The position numbers and the translations under genes were made by a program. DNA of 64,000 nucleotides from Bacillota bacterium (GTDB lineage: Bacteria; Bacillota; TC1), in assembly GCA_028683955.1 (NCBI GenBank), contig JAQUGR010000005.1, positions 1 to 64,000 of the forward strand. The letters are read 5' to 3'. This document shows positions 12,467 through 21,033 of this stretch, piece after piece. How positions within the stretch are numbered: position 1 is the first letter of the stretch; each line of letters begins with the position of its first letter. The notes under the pieces are model-generated. The model was not told the origin of the DNA. It worked only from the letters and a program-made list of their open reading frames with translations, and searched no databases.

Positions 12467-12892
12467 TTACTCTTCTACAGTAATTCCCATACTTCTTGCA
12501 GTACCTTCAATGATTGACATTGCAGCATCAATAGTATGTGCGTTTAAATCTTCCATTTTAAATTCAGCAATTTCCTTGATTTGTGCTTTGGTAACTTTAG
12601 CTACTTTAGTTTTGTTAGGAACTGCAGATCCCTTGTCTATGCCAGCTGCTTTTTTTAATAAAACTGGAGCTGGAGGGGTTTTCATGATAAAGCTAAAAGA
12701 TCTGTCTTCATATACAGTAATTACTACTGGAATAACAGTACCTTCTTGTTGTTGTGTTTTCTCATTGAACTCTTTACAAAAAGCCATAATGTTAACACCG
12801 TGTTGACCTAATGCAGGACCTACTGGAGGTGCTGGATTAGCTTTCCCACCTTTAACTTGTAATTTAATTAAACCTGTTACTTTTTTCGCCAT
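12467..12892 (-). CDS. rplK: 50S ribosomal protein L11
   Basis: L11 binds the GTPase-associated region of 23S rRNA, 141 residues. The N-terminal [20 protein letters not shown] and the C-terminal RNA-binding segment ending [11 protein letters not shown] are canonical, including [14 protein letters not shown]. The gene is 15 bases after nusG, the conserved secE-nusG-rplK-rplA order. Confidence 0.98.
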   Translation of the reverse strand: MAKKVTGLIKLQVKGGKANPAPPVGPALGQHGVNIMAFCKEFNEKTQQQEGTVIPVVITVYEDRSFSFIMKTPPAPVLLKKAAGIDKGSAVPNKTKVAKVTKAQIKEIAEFKMEDLNAHTIDAAMSIIEGTARSMGITVEE

Positions 12893-12907
12893 CTATTTCA
12901 CCTCCTT

Positions 12908-13444
12908 TTAATCTAATTCATTAACCTGATCAAAATCAAGTTCTAAAGGTGTTTCTCTACCAAACATAGATACAAGTACATGTACTCTACCTTTATCACT
13001 ATCAATATCAGTGATTAAACCAATAAAATCAGCAAATGGGCCATCAATAACTTGAACTTTTTCACCAACTTGGCTTTTAAATTCAACTAATTTTTTCTTC
13101 AATCCCATTAGCTTATATATTTTATCCATTTCGTATTCTTCCAATGGCACCGGTTTTGAGCCAGAACCAACGAAGCCAGTTACTCCTTGAGTATTTCTTA
13201 CAATATACCAAGAATCATCTGCCATTATCATTTCAACAAGAATATATCCAGGATAAACCTTTTTGGCAACTATTTTCTTTGCGCCTGATTTTGTTGATAC
13301 CATTTCTTCTTCTTCAGGTATTAATATGCTAAAGATTTTATCCTCCATACCTGTTGTATGAATTCTTTTCTCTAAATTAGCTTTAACTTTTTTTTCATAA
13401 CCTGAATAGACGTGAACAACATACCAGCGTTTTTCGTTTTCCAC
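12908..13444 (-). CDS. nusG: Transcription termination/antitermination protein NusG
   Basis: NusG binds RNA polymerase and couples it to pausing, termination or the ribosome. The 178-residue protein has the NGN domain (KRWYVVHVYSGYEKKVKANL at the start, PGYILVEMIMADDSWYIVRNTQGVTGFVG in the middle) and the KOW domain (GEKVQVIDGPFADFIGLI). It follows secE by 14 bases. Confidence 0.98.
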   Translation of the reverse strand: MENEKRWYVVHVYSGYEKKVKANLEKRIHTTGMEDKIFSILIPEEEEMVSTKSGAKKIVAKKVYPGYILVEMIMADDSWYIVRNTQGVTGFVGSGSKPVPLEEYEMDKIYKLMGLKKKLVEFKSQVGEKVQVIDGPFADFIGLITDIDSDKGRVHVLVSMFGRETPLELDFDQVNELD

Positions 13445-13458
13445 TTAATTCACCCACT

Positions 13459-13704
13459 TTACCAAGATAACAAAGTCTCAATCAAGTTTTTAAGGAATAA
13501 ATCATAAATACCAATCACTAAAGCGAAAACAATTACTGTAACCACTACAACGATAGTGTATACAGTAGTCTCCTTTTTAGTAGGCCATGTAACTTTTTTC
13601 AGTTCACGAAACATACCTTTAAAGATATTTGTCTTTTCCTTGTTTACTTTTTGAGGCTTTTGATTATTCTTAGCCTTGTCCTTTTCCTTAGTTTTCACTG
13701 CCAT
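13459..13704 (-). CDS. secE: Preprotein translocase subunit SecE
   Basis: SecE is the essential small SecYEG subunit. The 81-residue protein has a Lys-rich cytoplasmic N-terminus, the amphipathic motif FRELKKVTWPTKKET (residues about 32-46), which is diagnostic, and one transmembrane segment (YTIVVVVTVIVFALVIGIYDLFL). This is the short, single-span Gram-positive form. It lies between rpmG and nusG. Confidence 0.96.
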   Translation of the reverse strand: MAVKTKEKDKAKNNQKPQKVNKEKTNIFKGMFRELKKVTWPTKKETTVYTIVVVVTVIVFALVIGIYDLFLKNLIETLLSW

Positions 13705-13721
13705 TTTTTATTTTTCCTTTA

Positions 13722-13871
13722 CTACTTAGTTTCTTTATGAACAGTTTGTGCTTTACAATTGTTGCAGTACTTTTTAAGTTCTATACGGTCAGTTGTTTTT
13801 TTCTTGTTTTTACTAGTAGAATAATTTCTATTTTTACACTGTGTGCATTCTAGGGTAATTCCAACTCTCAT
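13722..13871 (-). CDS. rpmG: 50S ribosomal protein L33
   Basis: This 49-residue protein reads [20 protein letters not shown], then a Lys-rich stretch and [19 protein letters not shown]. It has the two CxxC pairs (Cys9/Cys12 and Cys36/Cys39) of zinc-binding (C+) L33. An AGGTGT ribosome binding site precedes the ATG. It is the first gene of the secE-nusG-rplKA block, behind a strong promoter. Confidence 0.96.
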   Translation of the reverse strand: MRVGITLECTQCKNRNYSTSKNKKKTTDRIELKKYCNNCKAQTVHKETK

Positions 13872-13917
13872 TTTTCTACACCTCCAGCCTTTATTAGCCA
13901 CTTACTTAGACCAATCA

Positions 13918-13946
13918 ATTTTATAACAAATAGGGTTGTCTGTCAA
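13918..13946 (-). promoter_or_regulatory. Promoter of rpmG-secE-nusG-rplKA
   Basis: On the minus strand a perfect TTGACA (13941-13946) and TAAAAT (13918-13923) are 17 bases apart, 47 bases before the rpmG start. Confidence 0.85.
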
Positions 13947-13965
13947 GATACAACTCATTTCTCTT

Positions 13966-14004
13966 CAATTAAAAAGGACTTCTCCGATTTGGAGAATTCC
14001 TTTT
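13966..14004 (-). terminator. Terminator after glmS
   Basis: The arms 13971-13985 and 13991-14004 form a stem with one bulge/mismatch and a 5-base loop. On the minus strand it is followed by TTTTTAATT. A smaller 8-bp hairpin (about 14011-14030) lies just before it. It lies between the glmS stop codon and the rpmG promoter. Confidence 0.8.
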
Positions 14005-14065
14005 AACACCTATCCTTTATTAAGGATAGCATATCAGCATAAAAAAAGCATTAGTTTTATTTAAA

Positions 14066-15883
14066 TTATTCAACTGTTACACTTTTGGCTAAATTTCTTG
14101 GTTTATCAACATCATTACCCTTTACTACAGAAGTGTAATAAGCAAGCAATTGTAAAGGCAGTACAGCCAATAATGGTGCCAAAGCTTCATCAACTCTTGG
14201 TATAGGCATAAAATAGTCAACTTCATCTTTTAATTTTATTTCATCTTCAAATGCAACTCCATAAGTAACTGCACCTCTAGTTTTAACTTCCTCTATATTA
14301 CTGATAATTTTATCCATTAAGGACTTATTGGTCGCAACTGCTATAACAGGTACATCATCAGTAATCAAGGCAAGTGTCCCGTGTTTTAACTCTCCAGCAG
14401 GGTATGCTTCTGCATGAATGTATGATATTTCTTTTAATTTAAGAGCTCCCTCTAGACAACTTACACTATCTACTCCTCGACCAATGAAAAATAAACTTGT
14501 GCTATCTTTAATTTGTTCTGCATATTTTTTTATCAACTCAGAATTTTCAAGAATTATTTGCATTTTTTCTGGAATACCAATCAACTCTGTTACCCAGTGC
14601 TTTACTGTTGATTCATCTAAACTACCTCTTTTATAACCTAATTCCATCAATAACATAAATAAGGCTGCAATTTGAGTGCTATATGCTTTTGTAGATGCTA
14701 CAGCTATTTCTGGTCCCGCTTGTGTATATATAACATAGTCGGCCTCTCTTGCTACAGAAGACTCAACTACATTGGTAATAGCTACAATTTTTGAGCCTCG
14801 GCTTTTTGCTTCTCTTAACCCTGCCAAGGTATCAGCTGTTTCACCAGACTGACTTATAACAATGGTTAGTGTATTTTGATCAATAATCGGGTTGTTGTAT
14901 CTAAATTCTGAAGCATAAGAAATCAATACTGGTATTCTTAATTTATCTTCAATTAAATGCCCAACTACTCTTCCTGCATAATTAGCTGTCCCACATGCTA
15001 CAACTGCTATTTTATTAATTGATTTAACATATTCTTCACTCATATCAAGATTAAGATTAATTAATCCATTTTTTATTCTTCCAGCTAAGGTTTTTCTTAT
15101 AGCTTCAGGTTGTTCATTTATTTCTTTAAGCATAAAGTGTTCATAACCTTGCTTTTCAGCTGATTCTAAACTCCAGTTTATTTCTCTTATTTCTTTTATG
15201 ATACGTTTCCCATTACCATCAAATATCTTGACATCACCTCTACTAATCAGTGCCATTTCATCATCGTCAAGTATGTATATTTTCTTAGTATATTCTAATA
15301 TAGCCGGAATGTCAGAGGCAATGAAGTTTTCTCCTTCACCTACGCCCACAACTAAAGGACTATCTTTTCTAACTACTAAAAACTCATCTTTATTTTCTTT
15401 ATTGACCACTCCAATAGCATATGAACCTTCAAGTTTTTCTGTAACTTTTTTAGCTGTTGAAAGTAAATCCCCATCATTTAAATATTCAAACAAATTAACT
15501 ATAACTTCAGAATCTGTTTCAGATTTAAAATCAAAGCCTTTCTCTGTCAAATCTGTTTTTATCTCATTATAGTTTTCTATAATCCCATTATGAACCAAAC
15601 AAAACTGACCACTATTACTTAAATGAGGATGTGAGTTTTCATCAGAAGGTTTTCCATGAGTAGCCCACCTTGTATGACCAATACCTTGAGAACCAAATGT
15701 TTGGTCATCAACTTTCTTAATTAAAACCTCAAGGTTACCTTTTGATTTTATAACTTTTATATCATTATCTTCTAAAATACAAATTCCGGCTGAATCATAT
15801 CCTCTATATTCTAATCTTTTTAAGCCGCTAAGCAAGATATCTTGAGCTCTTTTGTCGCCGATATATCCTACAATTCCACACAT
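14066..15883 (-). CDS. glmS: Glutamine--fructose-6-phosphate aminotransferase (isomerizing)
   Basis: GlmS makes glucosamine-6-phosphate from fructose-6-phosphate and glutamine, the first step towards UDP-GlcNAc. At 605 residues it is full length. It starts MCGIVGYIGDKRAQD, with Cys2 as the Ntn glutaminase nucleophile, then TRWATHGKPSDENSHPH and LVHNGIIENY. The two SIS isomerase domains contain ACGTANYAGR, SQSGETADTLAGLREAKSRG and the C-terminal DKPRNLAKSVTVE. A good promoter precedes it with only about 45 bases of leader, so there is no room for a glmS ribozyme. Confidence 0.98.
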   Translation of the reverse strand: MCGIVGYIGDKRAQDILLSGLKRLEYRGYDSAGICILEDNDIKVIKSKGNLEVLIKKVDDQTFGSQGIGHTRWATHGKPSDENSHPHLSNSGQFCLVHNGIIENYNEIKTDLTEKGFDFKSETDSEVIVNLFEYLNDGDLLSTAKKVTEKLEGSYAIGVVNKENKDEFLVVRKDSPLVVGVGEGENFIASDIPAILEYTKKIYILDDDEMALISRGDVKIFDGNGKRIIKEIREINWSLESAEKQGYEHFMLKEINEQPEAIRKTLAGRIKNGLINLNLDMSEEYVKSINKIAVVACGTANYAGRVVGHLIEDKLRIPVLISYASEFRYNNPIIDQNTLTIVISQSGETADTLAGLREAKSRGSKIVAITNVVESSVAREADYVIYTQAGPEIAVASTKAYSTQIAALFMLLMELGYKRGSLDESTVKHWVTELIGIPEKMQIILENSELIKKYAEQIKDSTSLFFIGRGVDSVSCLEGALKLKEISYIHAEAYPAGELKHGTLALITDDVPVIAVATNKSLMDKIISNIEEVKTRGAVTYGVAFEDEIKLKDEVDYFMPIPRVDEALAPLLAVLPLQLLAYYTSVVKGNDVDKPRNLAKSVTVE

Positions 15884-15931
15884 ATTATGACCTCCAATTT
15901 TTTATCTAAATTAAAGCTTTTTAACCACTTA

Positions 15932-15960
15932 ATTTTAACTTTTTAACTATAAAAATGCAA
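15932..15960 (-). promoter_or_regulatory. Promoter of glmS
   Basis: On the minus strand TTGCAT (15955-15960) and TAAAAT (15932-15937) are 17 bases apart, about 50 bases before the glmS ATG and just after the glmM terminator. Confidence 0.65.
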
Positions 15961-15961
15961 G

Positions 15962-15992
15962 TTAAAAAAAGGCCCTGTTATTAGGCCTTTTT
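15962..15992 (-). terminator. Terminator after glmM
   Basis: A 7-bp GC-rich stem (15968-15974 with 15984-15990) is followed on the minus strand by seven T. It starts within a few bases of the glmM stop codon. Confidence 0.85.
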
Positions 15993-15993
15993 A

Positions 15994-17325
15994 TTAGTTC
16001 ACTAATAATTCGCTCAATCTCTTAACAATTCCCTCTATTTCATCTAAATCTTCACCCTCAGCCATAATTCTGATTAGTGATTCAGTTCCAGAAGGTCGTA
16101 CTAAAATCCTGCCTTTTCCACCTAATTCCTCTTCAGCATTTTTAATACCTTCAAGAAAAGCTTCTTTATTCATTGCTGTTTCTTTATCTTTAACTTTTAT
16201 ATTTTTCAGAACTTGTGGATATATTTTCATTATATCTGCTAATTCTGATAGTTTCTTGCTACTATTTTTCATAGCCTTAATTAACATTAAGGCAGATAAG
16301 GGTCCGTCTCCCGTAGTGTTAAATTCACTGAAGATAACATGTCCTGATTGTTCCCCACCTAGAACAGCACCACTTTTTTGCATTTCTTCTAAAACATAAC
16401 GATCTCCAACATTTGCAGCGATAAATTCTATATCACTTGCTTCACAAAATTTTCTTAGTCCAAGATTACTCATTACTGTACCTATTAATTTCCCACCTGC
16501 TAATTCATTTCTATCCTTTAAATATTTAGCGCAAATAGCCATTATTTGATCTCCATCAACTATTCTGCCAAGTTCATCTACAGCAAGCATTCTATCCGCA
16601 TCTCCATCATGAGCTATGCCAATGTCAGCTTTGTGTTGAATTACATTATCTCTTAGGTGTTCCATATGAGTTGATCCACAGTCATCATTAATATTTAAGC
16701 CATTTGGCTCATCTGCTATAGAGATTACCTTAGCACCTAAACTTTTAAAAAGACTTGGAGTTATATCTGAAGCAGCTCCATTTGCAGAGTCAACTACAAT
16801 TTTAAGACCTTTCATACTTTCGCCAAATATATTACTCAATCTAGTCTTATAAATATTTTTACCTTTATCCAATTGAATTATTCTGCCAACACCTCTACCA
16901 ACTGGTCTAGGTATTTCATTTTTTCTCTCGCCAACAAAACTGGCAATCTGATCTTCAATTTCATCTGATAACTTAAATCCATGTTGATTGAAAAATTTTA
17001 TACCATTATCTTCAACTGGATTATGAGAAGCTGATATTACTGCTCCTGCATGCGCTTTTAAATGTTTTGTAAGATAAGCAATTGCAGGTGTAGGCACTAC
17101 CCCTAATAAATATACATCTACTCCTCGAGAACAAATACCAGCAGCTAATGCGGCCTCAAGCATATCTCCAGAAATTCTTGTATCCTTACCTATAGTTATT
17201 ACTGGATTTTCATAATCACTTGTTAATACATGAGCTACAGCTCTCCCAAGATCAAAGGCTAGTTCAGGTGTTAAACCTTCATTTGCAATTCCTCTTATTC
17301 CATCTGTTCCAAATAGTCTTCCCAT
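15994..17325 (-). CDS. glmM: Phosphoglucosamine mutase
   Basis: GlmM interconverts glucosamine-6-phosphate and glucosamine-1-phosphate, 443 residues. It begins MGRLFGTDGIRGIANEGLTP. The phosphoserine loop VISASHNPVEDNG puts the catalytic Ser at residue 100, the metal site is DGDADRM, the sugar-binding loop GGEQSGH and the phosphate-binding loop RPSGTES near the C-terminus. Its ATG overlaps the stop codon of the upstream FAD-protein gene by one base (TAATG), so translation is probably coupled. The common cdaA-ybbR neighbours are absent here. Confidence 0.98.
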   Translation of the reverse strand: MGRLFGTDGIRGIANEGLTPELAFDLGRAVAHVLTSDYENPVITIGKDTRISGDMLEAALAAGICSRGVDVYLLGVVPTPAIAYLTKHLKAHAGAVISASHNPVEDNGIKFFNQHGFKLSDEIEDQIASFVGERKNEIPRPVGRGVGRIIQLDKGKNIYKTRLSNIFGESMKGLKIVVDSANGAASDITPSLFKSLGAKVISIADEPNGLNINDDCGSTHMEHLRDNVIQHKADIGIAHDGDADRMLAVDELGRIVDGDQIMAICAKYLKDRNELAGGKLIGTVMSNLGLRKFCEASDIEFIAANVGDRYVLEEMQKSGAVLGGEQSGHVIFSEFNTTGDGPLSALMLIKAMKNSSKKLSELADIMKIYPQVLKNIKVKDKETAMNKEAFLEGIKNAEEELGGKGRILVRPSGTESLIRIMAEGEDLDEIEGIVKRLSELLVN

Positions 17326-18932
17326 TAATTATTCACTCCATCATATTCTTTTAATATTCCATAAGCCATTTTTAATCCATCTATTCCTGAACTTACAATA
17401 CCTCCAGCATATCCGGCACCTTCTCCAATGGCATATACTCCATTATATCCTAAAATCATGGCATTTTCATCTCTTAATATTCTAACTGGTGATGAGGTTC
17501 TAGTTTCTGGTCCTGTGATAAATCCTTTTTCGATAAATCCAGGGATTTTTCTATCAAAGTCAATTAGTCCTGCTCTTAATTCTTCACAAATATTTTCTGG
17601 TAAAACTTCCCAAAAGTCTCCCATAATTATACCAGGTATATATGAGGGCTTAAAGTCCACTTTTATTTCAGGTGATTTAACTTTGTTTATAAAATCTTTT
17701 GCATTTTGACCAACAGCCAAATAATTTTCACTCGCATATTTATAAGCTTTTTGCTCTATCTTTTCTTGATATGCAATACCACCTAAAGCACCTTGTTCAA
17801 AGTCATCAGGACCTACAGTAGCAACTATTGCTGCATTACTAAGTTTACCTGCTCTATTTTTATAACTCATACCATTTGTTACTATTTCTCCATTATGGGA
17901 GTTACTTGGCACAACTACTCCACCAGGACACATACAGAAGGAGTATACGCCTCTATCACCTTTGTATGTAAGATGATATTCACTATTACCTAATAGTTTT
18001 TGTGTAATAATATCATCTCTACCATATTGGTTTTTGTTGATTAAACTCGCTTCGTGTTCAATTCTAAAACCAACGCTAAAAGGTTTAGCTTCAAGGGGTA
18101 TTCCGGCTGTATATAAATACTTAATTGTATCCTTTGCACTATGACCTATGGCTAGTATAAGCGTATTGGTTTTTATATAGGTTTTATCATCAAGATAGAT
18201 ACCTTTTAATTTTGAATTTTCTTTATCATAATCTAGTGATGAAAAAGCTTTGTTAAAGATATATGTTCCACCTTTGTCAATAATCTTGTTTCTTAGTTTC
18301 ATAACTATGTTTCTTATTCCATCTGTTCCAAGGTGTGGATTATTAATATAACTTATATCCTTGTCAGCGCCTCCGGCAATTAAAATTTCTAGTACGTCTT
18401 TAACTAGTGGGCTTTTTGATCTAGTTGTTAATTTACCATCGGAAAATGTTCCAGCTCCACCTTCACCGAAGGCAATGTTGGTATTTTCATTGAATTCTCC
18501 TGTTTTTATAAATTTATTAACTGCATCAACTCTTACTTCTACTGATTCTCCTCTTTCAATAATAATTGGTTTTAATCCTTTGGAGGCTAGTTTATAAGCA
18601 CAAAGCAGACCAGATGGTCCACTGCCGATTATAACAGGTCTATATTCTAATTTTAATCCCTTACTGTTTATAACTTCCTTCTGTTTTTCAATTATTGGTT
18701 TGAGAGTTCCTTTTTTAAGTAATATCTGTGCAATTTTATCTTTTAATTCTAATTCAAATTGGAAAGAAAAATAAAGATTAGGTTTTTTTCTTGCATCTAA
18801 TGATTTTTTTGTCATTTTCCAAGACAAGAGTTCATTTCTTTGAATTTTCAGTTTTGTTAATAGAAGTTTATCTAATTCCTCTATTTCTTTTTCTTTTTCT
18901 ATTTCTATTTTCATTTCATATTGATATTTCAA
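17325..18932 (-). CDS. FAD-dependent oxidoreductase (COG2509-type, YtfP/HI0933-like)
   Basis: This 535-residue flavoprotein has a basic N-terminal domain of about 95 residues, a dinucleotide-binding fold (VIIGSGPSGLLCAYKLASKG near residue 100, then IIERGESVEVRV), the segment FGEGGAGTFSDGKL and a C-terminal AIGEGAGYAGGIVSSGIDGL typical of FAD closing motifs. It is a common but uncharacterised clostridial family often found beside glmM. The start is TTG at 18932, with AGGAGG seven bases upstream. That ribosome binding site abuts a terminator-like hairpin, which may attenuate the gene. The substrate is unknown. Confidence 0.88.
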   Translation of the reverse strand: MKYQYEMKIEIEKEKEIEELDKLLLTKLKIQRNELLSWKMTKKSLDARKKPNLYFSFQFELELKDKIAQILLKKGTLKPIIEKQKEVINSKGLKLEYRPVIIGSGPSGLLCAYKLASKGLKPIIIERGESVEVRVDAVNKFIKTGEFNENTNIAFGEGGAGTFSDGKLTTRSKSPLVKDVLEILIAGGADKDISYINNPHLGTDGIRNIVMKLRNKIIDKGGTYIFNKAFSSLDYDKENSKLKGIYLDDKTYIKTNTLILAIGHSAKDTIKYLYTAGIPLEAKPFSVGFRIEHEASLINKNQYGRDDIITQKLLGNSEYHLTYKGDRGVYSFCMCPGGVVVPSNSHNGEIVTNGMSYKNRAGKLSNAAIVATVGPDDFEQGALGGIAYQEKIEQKAYKYASENYLAVGQNAKDFINKVKSPEIKVDFKPSYIPGIIMGDFWEVLPENICEELRAGLIDFDRKIPGFIEKGFITGPETRTSSPVRILRDENAMILGYNGVYAIGEGAGYAGGIVSSGIDGLKMAYGILKEYDGVNN

Positions 18933-18940
18933 TGTTCCTC

Positions 18941-18971
18941 CTAAAAAAAAGTATAGGTCTCCCTATACTTT
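18941..18971 (-). terminator. Hairpin with T8 run abutting the FAD-protein ribosome binding site
   Basis: A perfect stem (18948-18957 with 18962-18971) and 4-base loop are followed on the minus strand by eight T and immediately by AGGAGG of the next gene. It serves as the terminator of the LacI-type gene, and could act as a leader attenuator for the FAD protein and glmM. Confidence 0.75.
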
Positions 18972-19041
18972 ACCATATAAATCCTACTTATTCTATTATA
19001 AGTCTCCCTATACTATACCACATATTAGCTTCTTATTCTAT
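18952..19041. repeat. Two tandem 45-bp direct repeats
   Basis: Units 18952-18996 and 18997-19041 share TATAGGTCTCCC/TATAAGTCTCCC at one end and CTTATTCTAT at the other, with scattered differences between. The second unit includes the stop codon of the LacI-type gene, so the 3' end of that gene and its trailer have been duplicated. Only the copy nearest the FAD gene keeps the perfect hairpin. Confidence 0.8.
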
Positions 19042-20067
19042 TTTCGCTGTTCCAGTTGATTCACCTTTGGATAAATTAACTCTGATTATATTGTCACTAC
19101 CATGTTGATATACTTCACTGTCGAACTTCTTAAGTATTGCTTCTGCGGCTTGTTTGCCCATTTCATATGCTGGATATTCAATTGTTGTAATGCTTGGGTT
19201 AAGCACATCAATATCTGGAAAACTGTCATATCCTGATATTGAAAAGTCTTCAGGTATTTTATAGCCCATTTTTATTGCCGTATTTACCGCTCCAATGGCT
19301 ATAACATTTGATGCGCAAACTATTGCAGTAAAATCATTACCCTTTTCTAATAGTTTTTCTAAGCCTTCTTTACCTCCACGGAATGAATAGGCTGTGTTTA
19401 CAAAGTATTCATCCATAAATGGCAAGTTGTATTTTCTTAATGCTTTAAGAAACGATTTTGTTAATGTTTTTGAATTATAACTTGATGAGTGCCCTGTCAT
19501 ATGAGCAATTTTTCTATGTCCTAAGTCATATAAGTGACCCACTATTTTCAGCATTGCATCATCATTATCTATTTCATACCTATCAACATAATTATTTTTT
19601 TCAGCTCTTTCAATTAAAACTACAGGTATTCTCCTAGCTAAGATAGAGAAATCGTGAAGTGGTCCACATTGGGCAATAAATATTGCACCTTCAACTAATT
19701 TATCGGAAAGGCTTAAAAATACTCTTTTTTCTACTTCTGGATTTTCATTTGAGTTAAACAGAAGCATGTCTACTTTATTGTCATCTAAGGTAATTTGTAT
19801 CCCTTTTATAATATCAGCAAGTGCATAGTTCATAATATTGGGAACCACAACAGCTACTTTATAAACTTGTTTTTTACCTAATGTTCTAGCTGCAGGGTTT
19901 GGAACATAATTTAGTTCTGCAATTGCTTTAAGGACTTTTTTTCTTTTTTCATCCTTGACTATGTTTTGATTATTCATGACTCTAGATACAGTAGCTACAG
20001 ATACTCCTGCTTTTTTTGCAACTTCTTTTATTGTTGAGCGTTTCTTCTCATTACCGTTAATATCCAT
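19033..20067 (-). CDS. LacI/GalR-family transcriptional regulator
   Basis: This is a 344-residue repressor-type protein. The N-terminal helix-turn-helix STIKEVAKKAGVSVATVSRVMN (residues about 11-32) and hinge helix YVPNPAARTLG are textbook LacI. The periplasmic-binding-like ligand domain follows (VAVVVPNIMNYALADIIKGI; GYDSFPDIDVLNPSITTIEYP). No sugar-uptake genes lie next to it, so the effector cannot be inferred. A cre-like palindrome lies upstream, which suggests autoregulation. Confidence 0.93.
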   Translation of the reverse strand: MDINGNEKKRSTIKEVAKKAGVSVATVSRVMNNQNIVKDEKRKKVLKAIAELNYVPNPAARTLGKKQVYKVAVVVPNIMNYALADIIKGIQITLDDNKVDMLLFNSNENPEVEKRVFLSLSDKLVEGAIFIAQCGPLHDFSILARRIPVVLIERAEKNNYVDRYEIDNDDAMLKIVGHLYDLGHRKIAHMTGHSSSYNSKTLTKSFLKALRKYNLPFMDEYFVNTAYSFRGGKEGLEKLLEKGNDFTAIVCASNVIAIGAVNTAIKMGYKIPEDFSISGYDSFPDIDVLNPSITTIEYPAYEMGKQAAEAILKKFDSEVYQHGSDNIIRVNLSKGESTGTAKIE

Positions 20068-20110
20068 TTTTTCCCTTTTCTAAATTACTATTTTTTACAT
20101 ATTACTATAA

Positions 20111-20147
20111 AAAAAACAGTTTGTAAATGTTTTCAAACTGTTTTTTC
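20111..20147 (-). terminator. Hairpin containing a LacI-type operator
   Basis: The arms AAAACAGTTTG and CAAACTGTTTT flank an AT-rich loop, with a T run on both strands. It can terminate the Imm5-like gene transcript. The centre 20121-20135 (TTGTAAATGTTTTCA) differs from the CcpA/LacI-family cre consensus at one position, so it may also be the operator for the downstream LacI-type gene. Confidence 0.6.
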
Positions 20148-20244
20148 TGTATAAAGTGTTATTTATTCTTCAATTTACTTCTATTTACAATGTTTCTTAG
20201 TGTTCTTTTTCTTTTACTTAAATAGTATATATTATTGTCATTTG

Positions 20245-20832
20245 CTAGTCCTTCCGACTGTTTCTTTTTAAGATTTTCTCCTTGTTCTCTCTAGTATCAT
20301 CTAACAAAAATTTTGCCCAATCCCTTTTTATTTTATCTGTATTTTCTTGCCAGTACAATAGTTTATCATAGTAATAATTAATTTTTTTCCCAACCATAAT
20401 CTGATAGTTTTTCAAACCACAGCTAATAACAATTGAGGTTAGCTCATACATGGGTAAGCCAATTGCATGAGTTTCTACATGTACGGTTGCTCCTGCATGT
20501 CCTATTGCATGACATAAGGCTTCATATTCAGGATCATTAATAGTCTTAGCGACAGCATGTGCTTCTAGTATGGCTTTTTTAGCCAAAGGCATCTTTATAG
20601 TGCCTCTTGACCATGCATCACATAATTCCAGACATATTCTTGGTCTTTTTTCATCTGGATATTTTTCTTCAAATTTCCCCAAAGTTTCTTGGGCACAGTC
20701 TAATGCCCATAGGGCTATAGTTCTGTGTTTTTGTTTTTGTATTAGTTGGATTAACTCTTGTAAGCATAAGCTTTCTCTAGAAAACAATATCTTGTTTTTT
20801 TTCTTCATTTTCACTTCTACATCTGAAAACAT
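20245..20832 (-). CDS. Imm5-like putative immunity protein
   Basis: The 195-residue protein matches the Imm-5-like putative immunity family. The recognisable series is a central ALDCAQETLGKFEEKYPDEKRPR, then DAWSRGTIKMPLAKKAILEAHAVAK, then AIGHAGATVHVETHAIGLPMYE. Such proteins are thought to neutralise secreted or contact-delivered toxins. No toxin, WXG or secretion gene is adjacent, so this is an orphan. The ATG at 20832 has AAAGGA nine bases upstream. A perfect inverted repeat TTGTTC-ATA-GAACAA (about 20881-20895) lies in its promoter region. The function is inferred from family likeness only. Confidence 0.72.
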   Translation of the reverse strand: MFSDVEVKMKKKNKILFSRESLCLQELIQLIQKQKHRTIALWALDCAQETLGKFEEKYPDEKRPRICLELCDAWSRGTIKMPLAKKAILEAHAVAKTINDPEYEALCHAIGHAGATVHVETHAIGLPMYELTSIVISCGLKNYQIMVGKKINYYYDKLLYWQENTDKIKRDWAKFLLDDTRENKEKILKRNSRKD

Positions 20833-20926
20833 AATATTGATTCCTTTCTAACTTACTAAATAAACATTATCATGAATTTGTTCTATGAACAATATTATCT
20901 TCAAAATTATTTTTTACATAAATCTC

Positions 20927-20955
20927 TTGGCAGGTATATATAAAATATATAAAAT
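20927..20955 (+). promoter_or_regulatory. Promoter of the frameshifted membrane-protein gene
   Basis: TTGGCA (20927-20932) and TAAAAT (20950-20955) are 17 bases apart, about 80 bases before the TTG start at 21034. Confidence 0.6.
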
Positions 20956-21033
20956 GGAATTTATATTATAAGTATATACATATTAATTTAAAATCCAAGA
21001 TTAATTATTTTATCGGATAGAAAGGATCTTAAA

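Noticed and set aside
15884-15960. glmS ribozyme in the leader of glmS
   Set aside because: The promoter-to-start distance is about 50 bases and shows only AT-rich sequence, too short for the roughly 150-base ribozyme.
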